Below, piece by piece: positions 1 through 11,853 of a stretch of DNA of 64,000 nucleotides (the first letter of the stretch is position 1; each line of letters opens with the position of its first letter). The notes under the pieces were generated by a model, which had not been told where the DNA came from, did no database searches, and saw only the letters and a program-made list of their open reading frames with translations. Source of the stretch: Trichoplax sp. H2 (lineage: Eukaryota; Placozoa; Uniplacotomia; Trichoplacea); the NCBI GenBank assembly GCA_003344405.1, contig NOWV01000032.1, forward strand, positions 186,001 to 250,000. Direction: 5' to 3'. A program made the translations under genes and the position numbers.

Positions 1-907
1 AACTGCCTTGATAAATAAGTACAAAAACTTAATAACTAAATTTTTGCTTAAAGCAGACATCATAGCAGAGCACCACTGTTGAAAATGAATTTGAAAGGTT
101 AGCAAAACACATTATAAAATTTAAATTTAGATTTTATACTGTAAGCGCTTTGCTAACAATATCGGTAAAATGTATCATTTATACGAAAATCAGTTCGACA
201 AGTACGTTTACTATTGTCTTGCGAAAGGTTAGTTTTCCTTACAGCTAGTAGCATACCTGAATTAGAAAAATCACTGGAGCCCGGAAAAACTGCAATTCCG
301 TTCTTCCTATCCCATTTACTTCGCAATTGTCCAGTTATAACTGATTTTGGAATAATCTAAGCCGAGGATATACGGGTATGTACATAAAATATTCGATAAT
401 AAGTAGCTTGAACACATTGCAACTGATTCGTGAACATTAACGACCATTATTTTAAAGCTATCACGAAATATTTAGTTAATAGATGCCATATCGCGCTTCA
501 GAAATTTTAGTATATAGCACTATACTCGTTTATGATCGAGAAGTTATTAAAGCATGCTTTGTGGAAATGCAGTATTACCCGTTGTATCAGAACTACCGCA
601 ATAGCGCATATCCTGAATAAGGAGCAATCCCATTAACGAAATTGTAAATCATCAAAAATTAAAGTCTCCAGTCTACTAAGGTTCCTATTGCGTTGCAATC
701 AGATCACCCCACCGGGTAATATTTCTAGTACCGTACTACTTTCATCAATTCATACCCACTAGCCCCGCACGACCAAATTATGTTTATTGCTACGCGTATT
801 TAGGTTTAGTCAAGTTTACTAGATCGCTGAACACTGTATGATGTAGCCACAAATTGTTTGACGCCACCACAGTTTTAAAACTAAACCAATTAAATTCATT
901 ATAATTA

Positions 908-932
908 TACATATATATATATATATATATAT
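908..932. repeat. (TA)n microsatellite
   Basis: Uninterrupted TA dinucleotides. Similar short TA tracts occur near 34731-34748, 50842-50867 and 57539-57552. Confidence 0.9.
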
Positions 933-2122
933 TATTGCTTGGCGTTACTTGATCTTAAACTCTCATTAAGGCAGTCGAGAGGGACTACGGTCACAAGGAT
1001 CATACAGATTTCATTGAGAGGTATCCCATTTCAAATAGGTACTGTACAGTATACCAGATTTGCAATGCACGTACAGTAAGTACAATCACAACAGCATCCC
1101 TCTAGTTCACTCGCTGATTCATGGACTGGAACGTTTTATAATTATATACATTACTCGCGCGCACTTAGCATGCTTGACTAAATTTTAAATATGGCCAACA
1201 GAAGCAATAAACGATTACTTTCCGTAATGATTTGCCTCAACTACGAAATATACTAGTTTTTTTAATTAATTTATATACCGTATTACATTTGACCTATACA
1301 CGACGTACATACCGTATGAATGACCATTTTAAAGTACGGATAAACTGTTTATACTGTACTGTAAGTCCGACATTTAACATGCATTGCAGTATTATATTAC
1401 TGCAGAGTACTAATGTTATAAGAGTAAAGCAATTGTTGAATGAAGAATCTAGGTTAAAATTAATCAAAACTTATCGCCTAATTTATCGTAATGATGTATA
1501 AAACGCAACGTTAAAATAAGTTCCCAGGACAAAACTAGAATTCAAATTAGACGAGTAAAAAGCGGCAGCAAGTGCTGTAATTCTGCATGCTCCAAGGCTA
1601 TGCTAATATCCAGTAATTAATAGGACTAAAGTTTGTACGAATTAATTCAATTAAACGGATCTACCAAGTTTAAGTATAGCTTACCATACCTTACTCAGTA
1701 TACTATAATCAAATCCTACAGATAATTTGTGTCCACAAATAGCAAATAACATCGTTTACAGTGAATAACTTCTTACCACAACTGCCTGTTTGGTTTCCGT
1801 TCCATCCATCGCGCGATGAAAGTTAAAAAAAAGCACAACAAACGATGGAGTGTGCAATTATGCATGAGGATGAATTGTATGCGCATGCCCGGCATACGAC
1901 TTCGTACGGTAAGTACTACAGTACTGTACACTGTACAGTGCACATTTGTGTTTCGTGAATTGGTGCATTTTGCAGGGGCCAATTTCAGTAGTTGGCAGGT
2001 TTAATTAACTTCATACTTCATTATCAGTAGTGTATAATGCAATAATTTGGCAACCTTTCCTTACTAGACTAGTATTCAGCTCTGTGCCAGATAAATTACT
2101 AGAGATCGAGAATGAAATCACG

Positions 2123-2301
2123 TTACTGTACAGTACAGTACTGTACCGTAAGTAATACTGTACTCTAGATTGTACTGTAGACTCATGAGTACCGTACAGT
2201 ACTGTAGACTCAGTGTACAGTACAGTACAGTACGGTACAGTACAGTACATGGTCTCTCAAATACTGTACTGTACACTGTACTGTACAGTGTACAGTACTG
2301 C
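2123..2301. repeat. GTACA/TGTAC array upstream of the vanin-type gene
   Basis: About 180 bp made mostly of GTACA and TGTAC pentamers, alternating in orientation with a few unique interruptions. It ends ~100 bp before the ATG at 2403, so it lies in the proximal promoter or 5' UTR. Open frames through it encode only reiterated Y/C/T/V/L peptides and are not genes. Confidence 0.85.
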
Positions 2302-2402
2302 ACTTGCAACAAAATTAGCTCAGGGTTTGCGTTTTTACCTCGCAAGATGCTTTCCAGAGAACCTTAGAAAGGTAGGTAGATTCCTTAGATATTATTAACA
2401 AG

Positions 2403-3977
2403 ATGACTGCCATGGCAGATTCATGTATACAACGTTGGACTATAGCTCTAGTTCTTATATACTGTATGAGTTTTGTCGGTTGTAAACGCTATACTGCTGC
2501 AGTTGTGGAATATGAACCATTCTATACCGATAAAATCTTTCATAGCAAGGAAGAGGCCTTTCAGAAAGCCCTATTAATAAACTTAAGGGAATTTGCCAAG
2601 TGGACTAAATTGGCTGCGCAACGTGGTGCTAACATTATTGTTTTTCCAGAAAATGGATTGTTCGGTTTCCTAAATCGCGACTTAGTTAAGCCTTATCTCC
2701 AGCATTTGCCCGAACCGACTAAAATCGGTAACCAGTACGAAATACCTTGTGCTCAGGCTAACATAGAAAAATTCAATGATGGTCCAGTCTTACAGTTTTT
2801 AAGCTGCCTTGCTGCTCGCTATGAAATAGCGATTGTTGCGAATGTCGGCGAAGTCCAGCCATGTAATCGCATGTTAGACAATGACTGTCCTCCAGATAAA
2901 CAGTTCCAATATAATACAAACATAGTTCTAGACACTGATGGGAGTTTTATAGCTAAATATCGCAAAGAACACCTTTTTTTCGAACCGGAATATGACCAAC
3001 CTGCTACCTGCGAAAATATTGCTTTTACGCCTAGTTTTGGAGTTACCTTCGGCATAATGACTTGCTTCGATATATTGTACAACTGCCCTGCAGTTACACT
3101 TATTAATAAATATCATATTAAAAATTTTGTTATCCCAATGGCTTGGATGAAAGGAATTCCATTATTGCAATCAAATCAATACCAACAAGCCTGGTCGAGG
3201 TCTCATGGCGTTAATGTAATCGCAGCTAACGTTCACTTTCTACGTGCAGATATGACTGGTAGTGGAATATATTCATCTGGTCTTGTCAAAGCCTGGTATT
3301 ACAATAACAATAGCTCTCGCAACGGCTCTCAACTTCTAGTAGCAGAATTAGATTCCGAAGATTCACAACCTCAAACGAGTTTATGCAGGTATCTTATGAT
3401 AAATTATACGTGTATGAATCTTATTCAAAATTAACTTTAGTAATGAAGTCCATGTTATTCACTGATCTACAGGAAGGCGAGAGCTGTTGCTCTGGAACCA
3501 CCTCCATCACACTCAAAAGGGCAAACATTCCAATCACTTATGATGCACAATATCTATAATTTTGTCTTGCTTGATAAAACCAAGCAGGGGCAAGCAAGCG
3601 TTTGCTTCGGAACGTTATGCTGTCACTTGCAATTTGAACGTGATCAAACATCCGAAATATTTGCATTAGCTGCATATGATGGCCCATATTACGTCTTTAA
3701 AAATTTTCATTTACAGGTTTGTGCACTTGTAAAATGCAATTCCAATGAAGATAAAAGGAAATGTGGGCAACCTGTGTATCAATCACAAACAATATTCAAA
3801 AGTCTGACAATATCAGGAACATTCTCAAATAAGACTGTATTATATCCTACCTCACTGCTTGATGGTATACGACTAGTTCAACCACAATTGACCCATTTTG
3901 ATCCAAAATTAAAAGTTCTGACCGAGTGTCCTTTAAACAATCCCTTAATATCAGCTGCACTAATAGGTAGATTATGA
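2403..3977 (+). CDS. Vanin/biotinidase-type nitrilase (secreted pantetheinase or biotinidase-like)
   Basis: Two exons, 2403-3388 and 3473-3977, join in phase across an 84-bp GT..AG intron to give 496 residues, close to animal vanins and biotinidase. Residues ~12-27 are a hydrophobic signal peptide. The nitrilase domain keeps all three catalytic residues in their usual settings: Glu83 in FPENG, Lys188 in YRKEH and Cys221 in GIMTCFDI. Exon 2 supplies the C-terminal base domain typical of vanins. Family members hydrolyse pantetheine or biocytin outside the cell or at its surface, and the sequence alone does not choose between these substrates. No strongly hydrophobic C-terminus is evident, so a GPI anchor is doubtful. 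A second in-frame ATG lies at 2412. An AATAAA at 4228-4233 is a plausible polyadenylation signal. The exon-1 frame continues to a stop at 3434, so ignoring the intron would give a falsely truncated protein. Confidence 0.92.
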
Positions 3978-5435
3978 AATAGAACCGATAATTAATTCTC
4001 ATATGAAGAATGAAAAAAAGCGTTATGAACCGTGACTAATACGATAAATGATTCGTATTATCTGTTAAGAGATACCGTACTATGATCGTTGCCCTGATAG
4101 GTAACGCTAATCGCATAATAATAATATTAAAATGATTCGGTATTTTGGTTATGACGGTCTGTTTATTGTATCTAGCGTGCGATTAATGCATAGCTCTAAG
4201 GTACCGCAAATTATTGTACTGTTATTCAATAAATTATTTCTTTGATAACCCATGATCACATAAATTTTGCATGGTTGTGTTGATGATCAGTGTCACCAAA
4301 ATGAACAGTTTGAAGAATTTTGCGTATTTAAGGTTAATTTTGATATCATCATATGCAGTGCTAGATTTAGATTCAATTAACATCATTAGGTAACTATTTG
4401 ACAGTGAGTATTTGTATGTACGAAAGCACGTAAACTATACCACACATTTCTTCAGATATTTCGTGATATTGAACATTACAAAGAGTAGTTTATTTAGTAT
4501 AATCGATATAGAAGTCTTACCCGTTCTTGGTTATACATAATGGTAGAAAAAAATAATTGATATGTTAAATGAAATGTACCGTACGTTATTAGGGCTCTTA
4601 AATTCGTTATTAGCGTAGTATTTATCCTTTATTAAGAATACGAGTATTAGGTCTTTCTTGGTACTATTATAGATAATTTCATACAGCATCTTATCAAGTC
4701 GGTGCAAGTAGCAGATTATCCACCGTTTTGAACTACGCGTTAATCAACTAATTGCAATGCTGTATCTGTGTAAAAAATACGAGCAGCTGATGGTACATAT
4801 AAACGATACTTTATTCAATGTCAGTATAAGATATAAACCCAATATACAGCAGTTCATGAGCAAACTACTAGTAGTAAAGTTATAAATAATCATAATTACA
4901 CAAGACCTGCAAACATTTGATTGAATACTGAATACTCTAGGAATCTATCATATACCTTAAATATCACAGGTTCAATAAGAAAAAATTTTCTTATAACCTT
5001 ACCGGATTGAAACCACAGCAAATACAATTTTAACGACATGATGTGCAGTCATAATATGCTTTTCAAATAGAAGTCTAAAAATTTCATTTATCATGTAAAA
5101 TCAAAGGAACGGATTAAATCCATTCCGAGACACGTAGACTATGAAGATTATGGCCAATAAGAATCTTTAATAAAAGGAGACATAGCAATACCGCAACCCT
5201 CCTGAAAATACTTAATATTCCGGTGACACGAAAGCAAGCTTTTCATATATATATTGATTGCTATATGAAATGTTGTCGATAAGGTCAAATCTTGTTTATT
5301 TATTTAACAATCGGTATATTGCACGTATATATATAGTAAAACAGTTGCCAATACAGGCACGACTACAATTACACTTATGTTTTTTACAGTTTTTCTAACC
5401 AGAATCGGAAATATTGGAAAGCTATGAATAATTTC
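3978..5435. other. Convergent 3'-3' intergenic region
   Basis: Lies between the 3' ends of the nitrilase gene (+) and the SLC38A10-like gene (-). AT-rich, probably both 3' UTRs. No open frame of note, no RNA gene and no dense GTAC array was seen. Confidence 0.6.
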
Positions 5436-8400
5436 TTAGGCGGTGATGCCAGCTTTAGATTTGAGCATTTTTTTACCAGATGCTTCGTGATGTTGAACCT
5501 TTTCGTCTTCCGTTTTCTTGATCTTAATTTCCTTCTTAAGATCTCCAGTTATCTTTTGCAATTCTTTAAGCTTTCCATCCACCTTTTCGTCTTCCGTTTC
5601 CTTGATAATTTCTTTCTTAAGATCTCCAGCTTTCTTCTGCAATGCTTTAATCTTTCCATCAATCGCCTTTTCTTCAAGTCTCAGTTCCACCTCTTTCAAT
5701 TTAAGTTGCAAATCCTTAAGTTCGACTTCCTTTCGCTTTAATTCCTTTTCCTTTTGGATCAAATGATGTTCTTCACTCTTAGTTTTACTTCCATCGGCGG
5801 AGCCGTCTGTTTCATGAGCCCCAGCTTTAGCATTTAATGAATCTTTCGGTTTAGCCTTTTGAGATTTATGGTTAGCGCTATCACTAGCCTTGGATACCTT
5901 GTCACCCTTGTCCTTGGACAATTCACCAGATGATTTAGATCTCTGAGGGTCAGCGACTTTTTCTAAACCTTTATTGTTTGTATCCAAATCATTACTGTCA
6001 GACTTATCTGACTGGTTATTAGATTCATTTTCTTTATCAGAGTTCATCTTCGACACTTGATGATCCTTTCTTTCACTATTGTTACTCTTACTTTTTACAT
6101 TTTTTCCGTTATTTATTTTAGTATCGACCTTATCATCTTGCTTTAACCCACTATCTTGTTTTTTCAACTGATCTGAACGCAAATTAGTTTTTTTCGAATC
6201 GCTCTCTAAATCTTTTGCACCGTTGCTAATCTCTACTTTATCATCTTTAATACTGTTACCATTTTTCATATTTTTGCCACTGGATTCGATATTTTTACTT
6301 GATTTTAGATTAACATCATTATCACTGTCTACTCTATTCCCTTTCTGAAAATGATTATCACCATCTACGCCCTTTTTACTACTGTCAGATTTATCCTGAT
6401 TTTCAATAAATTTTTCAGATTTTTCAATACTCTTCTCCGCAGATTTCTTGAGATCTTTCAAATCCTGAACCTTTTTTTCTAGCGATTTAATCATCTTTTT
6501 CTGATTGTCATCTACACTGTCTTCAGGTGCTATAGGTTCTAATCGTTGATCATCTTTCGTCTTTTTCTTTAAATTCTTGTCCGCCTCAGCCTTACTAATT
6601 TTTCCGTTTGGTTGATCTTTGGTAAACTTTGAACTCTTTTTATCGTCTTTTTTTGTCTCTTCCTTGTTTAACAAGCCTTTTTTAGGAGAATCCTTATCCT
6701 TTTTACTTTTCTCGTTATTTAGATGACTTGAATCATCGGGATTATTAGCGGTATCTCTCTTTTTGACATCATTGCCATCCACAACTGGAGGATTTCTCTG
6801 ATTTTTGTCTTTCCCTGGGAATTTATTATTATTGGGTGGATTATTATTCTGAGCCTTGTTAATATTATTATCTATCATCTGCGAGTCTTTATTGAAATTT
6901 GCTTTTTGGTTATCTTTTCCCATTGGATTATTTAATAAACCATCATCATTTTGTGACTTATCTTGTTTATCTTTAACGTTGACTACTTGCATTCTCGGCT
7001 GGGCTTTCTTTACGTCCAACTGACCGATAATGGTGAATGAACTCATAACAAGGCAAAAGAGACCAATAACGAGAACGATCTAATAAAATATCATCGATCA
7101 AGTGATCATACTTGAGTTAAATCAAGATTATAGAATACGATAACTGATCTTAAAAACAAAATAATCATAATTAAAGTGATTTCTCTCAGCACCTTCGCAA
7201 TTTGTCTTTGCTTAGCACCCGCGGGAGTTAAATGCAAGAACATAGCTCCAGGTACAATGTAACAAATTAGAGTGCCCATTATAGCTCCGGTTAGGGCTAG
7301 AATAATTTCAACTAAAAATATGTATACAAATAAAATATATTGCAACAATGATCATGTTAGTTTTTCAGCAATTACGGCGACTTAAAAAACTTAACATATT
7401 GGAATAAGTAACTAAAAGAATGATTTAGTAGATACTTACCCTGTGGTATTAATATACCGATAATCAATGTGCTTGTCATAATGCAAACAGTTATTACAAC
7501 AAATCTGTTGTGTGGAATAAAACTTGGGCTACCTAAAGCATCATGACTAGAAGACTAATATGAAAATGTGTTAGCCAGAGAGCTATTAGGTTAAAGATTT
7601 ACTTCACTAAAAATTATTATATTTTACCTGTTTTGCTAATAACGAATTGATACTCGCTCGGCATGGGAATATTGCTAGAGGAAAGCTAACAACAATGGAC
7701 AAAACAAATCCTAATGATAAAAATTGATAATATCAATATGGCTTCGAAGTGATAATTAATTAAATTAGTTATCACAAATACAAATCTTAATTGAGGGTAT
7801 TATACCAAGCTTTATGAGTGCAGAAACTACACCATTTCCGAAGTTCATCAATACATCTCCTTTTACACCGTCAAAGCAAAACGCCGTATAACCGAAAAAT
7901 CCAACCTAGCACGTTTATATGAAATACTTGTATTGATAGGGAAAAAATTTCAAGTTTTACAACTATTTTATTTTATTCCAAATACTTACAAGAAAGTAAA
8001 CTATTGATACCATATTTACAGCGCTACTGACAATCGATGACATCACATTAATTGAGGGTTCCGGCAGGGCTTCATAAACCAAAAATAATTGTCTATCATA
8101 AAACAAGAACAATTGTTCATCATAAAATTATTATATATATATAATACTTTAAAACTATATATCATTAACATTTTGGATCATTATAATTAGTTCAAATGTT
8201 GAAATTATGTCTTAAAGTGAAGCATACGTTTGGCAGGTGAAAGCCATTAAAAATATCGGTAAGCAATGAAAGGTACCACTGAATTTCCATAAATGAATTT
8301 GAGTTAAAGCTCCAGTAATGAGATTCGGTAATGAAGACAAGAAAATCTGTAGCGATGATATCAGAAGTATAAACATTTATTATTTATTTATTCGTAATTT

Positions 8401-9734
8401 TATTTCCAACGTAAGGTCGTTGAAAAATTTTTGAATACGCAAATTGACTTTTACCTGCAAGATAAAAATCAAATAGAAGCCCAACGACACCGCGCTAATA
8501 CCACTAAGACTCTGAATATTCCTCATTAAGGATAATGGTAGAGCGACACAAATGGCTAATGAAACCATGACAATCGCTCGTAAAGTTCGAGTATTCTATA
8601 ATAGTTATGTATATGTTGGTTAACAACAGTGTTACGTCAAGTTAGCTTGGCAATGATAAGATGTAGCAATATCCTGTACTGTACATATATTTGCATAGAT
8701 AATCAATTAAATGATTGAGCTTACCTCAATTCCAAATAATACAGAAACAATAGAAGGGGACAAGTCACCAACTATAACGTGAAATGCGATGCAAGTTCCG
8801 AAGAGTAGTCCAATGATGCTAAAATTAAAGCAATTTATAATACATTATTACTACAATAAGTTGCAGATAATGCAATACCAGTACTTCATATTATTATTAT
8901 AGTACCAATTATTAGAAGACACTTGCTAAGATATTGCAGCCATAATTTGTAGTTTGTAAGTTTACAATGCAGTTACAATTACTTTAATTATTTCCTGAAA
9001 CCTACCTTACTTCTACTAACGATTTGCCAACAGATCCAAATGTGTGATGAGCTACATTAAGAGAAATTTTTTTTTCAATTTGTCAATGAATTTGAAAACA
9101 ATGCATAATCAATAGTTTTGACGAAGAATTGATGTTATTATTGTTAGCTTAATTAGACTGTGGATAAGAACAGTATTTGCAGTCAATATTGTGACAAATA
9201 GCTACTGCATTTATAATCAAATAATTCCATTTCAAGAATTGCCAACCTAAATATTCGTAAGTTCTTTTTTTCGTCGAATTGGCAGCCCGAAGTAAGATGT
9301 CACACGATAGGCGGGTAAGCAGGGAGCTTACAAATAACAAAAGCGATCCTAATATAATTCCACACTATAATACCGACAGAAAGCAACAACTTGAGCAATC
9401 ATATCATCCAAGCTTTTCTGCAATCTGACTTCAAATGATTACTACAACTTAGCTGTCTTAAGTATCAAATTATAACCTAAATCTGATATGACTTTTTAAA
9501 TAATAACGGTAGATTATGTTAAAAGGAGTACATTATGCAGAATACTGTCCAATAAGTCCATTACTTAATGTCTTGATGTAACAGTAGGTGCAATAGTGAT
9601 AGTTGTTTAGCTAGATAAATTCACGTCAAAAATTTCCTCACTTGATGAAAGCAGAACGGAATGGCTAAGACACTAACGCCAATAATGCTATTGCCAAGGT
9701 TAATAATAAAGGGTAGATCTCTGCTTTGAACCAT
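5436..9734 (-). CDS. SLC38A10: SLC38A10-like amino-acid transporter with long charged cytoplasmic tail
   Basis: Twelve exons in transcript order: 9642-9734, 9247-9364, 9006-9051, 8725-8818, 8455-8595, 8228-8346, 7990-8092, 7806-7905, 7628-7710, 7440-7554, 7193-7311, 5436-7079. All phases agree; total 924 residues. The first ~395 residues are the AAAP/SLC38 membrane core, from NLGNSIIGVSVLAIPFCF at the N-terminus, through LPLSLMRNIQSLS, to LTGAIMGTLICYIVPG and a last helix AKIVLVIGLFCLVMSS. The final 1.6-kb exon encodes ~525 residues dominated by Lys, Asp, Ser, Asn and Glu. Read alone it looks like a separate disordered protein, but its first 11 codons, upstream of the local ATG at 7046, complete the last helix. 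A long soluble tail is also a feature of vertebrate SLC38A10 (~1100 aa). The family handles neutral amino acids; this protein's substrate is not shown. The gene is divergent from WDR45B across a GTAC-rich gap. Confidence 0.93.
5497..5661 (-). repeat. Imperfect tandem duplication in the SLC38A10 tail
   Basis: Two adjacent units, 5497-5580 (84 bp) and 5581-5661 (81 bp), share most bases. They encode two ~27-residue segments of the form DGK(I/L)K.LQK..GDLKKEI, each followed by a TEDEKV motif, near the C-terminus. They look like a recent in-frame duplication of a coiled-coil heptad block. Confidence 0.8.
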
Positions 9735-10687
9735 TCTTTAGATTAAACTTATTGGGTTATTAACAAACAGCACTCGATCAGAAACGATAGATTATATTAT
9801 ATACCAGTATGCATGAGTCATACGTTGACTTATTAAGAATACGCGTAGAAACGTCTGAGCAATCGTGTTTCCTATCTGGGGATATAAATAAATCTCTTTA
9901 CAAAATTCAATCACAATTGTACCTTGTATTCTATGTAGTTATAATAAAAAATTTGTAATGGCATATTGGTAAATATGAAAATATACAGTGGCAAATCAGT
10001 AATTAATTCTTATAATAATAGATCACTATACTGTACTACGGTGTTAGCAATGGTAAGAATAGTAAATAGTTTATAAAGTGCATAATTCTACAGGATACTA
10101 GCTAGTACTGTAATCTTTTGCTAAAGTAAGGTGCGTATAATTAACGCTGCTCAATAATTACTCTATTATACGCGTATATATAATAATAATTATTAATTAT
10201 TAACTGTTTGACAATTTCATGTTAATACGCGTACATCCTATCCAATCCAGCTATTGCCATCGATCCAACTGCAGAATGATTTAATGTACGGTTAGAATGA
10301 CCTGATCAACTTATTTCTTTTATTTGTTGCAATAGAATGTAAGGTCAAAAGTGCAATTTGAAGCAAAAGATATAACTTATACGCAGTCACTTTCTAAAAT
10401 ACCTTAGCAATATGACAAGGATTGTAGGCTTGGCTACGAATACTGGTCTACCTCCAGGAAGTCTTTTTTAAGATTGTAAAGTTGTCTTGTACACGTATTT
10501 GACCAAGGTTTTACGTAAACACCTTGGTAAAAAGGAGAGTAATGAGGCTTGCTATAATACTTTGAATGATATATAAAACTGCTACTACATCGATCTGAGA
10601 ATTGACACTTTAAGTTCTTACTTTTGGTTAAGATCATTGACGTCTTGATCACCTTTCTACTTGTCTAGACGAACTGCAAATTGTAGT

Positions 10688-11490
10688 AAATTAGCAATGT
10701 GTCCAGTACTGTCAGTATTACATACTGTACACACTCACTACTACAGTATGCTATAAGTGATACCTACAGTACAGTGGTTCATATATTGGATTAATACTGT
10801 ACAATACATGCTGTACAGTACAGTACAGTACTAGCTCTCATTACACCGTAACGATTGATGATGATGTGGCGTTTTGTTGGCTACACCGTAGAATGTACAG
10901 TGTACAGTACAGTACAGTACAGTACAGAAGATTACAGTACAGTACAGAAGATTACAGTACAGTACTGTACTGTACTGCAGTACTGTACACTGTACTGTAG
11001 TGTTAGGCTTAGGCGTACTGTACAGTGTACAGTACAGTACAGTACAGTACTATACTGTACTGTACTGTACAGTACAGCACTGCACAGAATACTGTACTCT
11101 GTGTACTGTAATGCACAGAGGATAGTACTGTGTACAGTACAGTACTGTACAGTACATAACTAGTGCAAACTCCCGTCGCTTTGCTGGCGGTTTACGATAA
11201 TGTGCTCATTTAACAGATAGTATTACCATTTGATAGACCTGTCAGATGTACTGCGTTGTATACTGTACACTGTACACTGTACAGTATGATACCACGCAGA
11301 GCTTTAGTGTCTTTACACATACTTTTACGGGTGTCAGGTACAGTACAGGGTTAGGCTTTGTACTGTAATCCGCTACGGTACGACAGTACTGTAGTCTCTA
11401 CTGTACTGTACAGTACAGTACATGCTACTGCTACTACAGTAAAGTACTGTACTGTACTGTACTGTACTGTAAACTGTACTGTACTTTACT
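10688..11490. repeat. Large GTACA/TGTAC array
   Basis: The largest array in the window. It is densest at 10898-11160 and 11396-11490, with unique spacers between. Runs of GTACA change to runs of TGTAC several times, for example around 10967, producing perfect dyads that could fold as hairpins or cruciforms. It lies ~950 bp upstream of the SLC38A10 ATG and ~365 bp upstream of the WDR45B ATG. Confidence 0.9.
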
Positions 11491-11527
11491 GTAATTAATT
11501 AATTAATTAATTAATGAATTAATGAAT
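11491..11527. repeat. (TTAA/AATT)n simple repeat
   Basis: Tandem TTAA tetramers followed by two imperfect TGAATTAA units, directly abutting the right end of the large GTAC array. Confidence 0.85.
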
Positions 11528-11853
11528 TTACAACTAGTTTACAATACTTTACATACAGTATGACTGTAGCCAAAGTGGAGCAGTACATTTTCCAACATGG
11601 CGATCTTGTTATTGTAAACTAAGCCGAAGTTGATTTTGGAACCAAAATTGACTGTCGTCTATCTTTGCATTAGTAATTACAAAGTTTTTTTTATAAGGAA
11701 GACTAAACTGACGATAAATACGCAAGCCAATAGCCAGTAACCAAGTGCTCCACCGAATACAGTATTCAAGGAAATTACGCCTATTGATGTCTACTTGTAT
11801 TACAAACGAATATTTTACGATTAATCAGTGCTAATTACAATATAAAATTAATC

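Larger units (their letters stand above)
1..2402. other. 5' intergenic region, no supported gene
   Basis: No exon chain with family resemblance was found on either strand. The short open frames here (for example 1232-1501 and 1816-2004) have no domain signal, and some run through repeat sequence. It holds a (TA)n microsatellite near 908-932, a small GTAC patch near 1911-1941 and a dense GTAC array at 2123-2301. The last ~100 bp before 2403 should contain the promoter and 5' UTR of the nitrilase gene. Confidence 0.6.
9735..11853. promoter_or_regulatory. Shared divergent upstream region of SLC38A10 and WDR45B
   Basis: About 2.1 kb separates the ATG of SLC38A10 (-) from the ATG of WDR45B (+). 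The right half is occupied by a large GTAC array (10688-11490) followed by an AATT tract. A minus-strand open frame at 10434-10652 (72 codons, no recognised domain) is the only coding-like stretch and is unproven. Both promoters must lie here. Confidence 0.55.

Noticed and set aside
3389-3434. Stop codon of the nitrilase frame at 3434, suggesting a truncated gene plus a second gene at 3540
   Set aside because: A GT..AG intron at 3389-3472 joins both frames in phase and restores the C-terminal vanin base domain.
10855-11163. 102-codon frame through the GTAC array
   Set aside because: It translates the pentamer repeat into reiterated Y/C/T/V/L/S peptides. The same happens in every array, on both strands.
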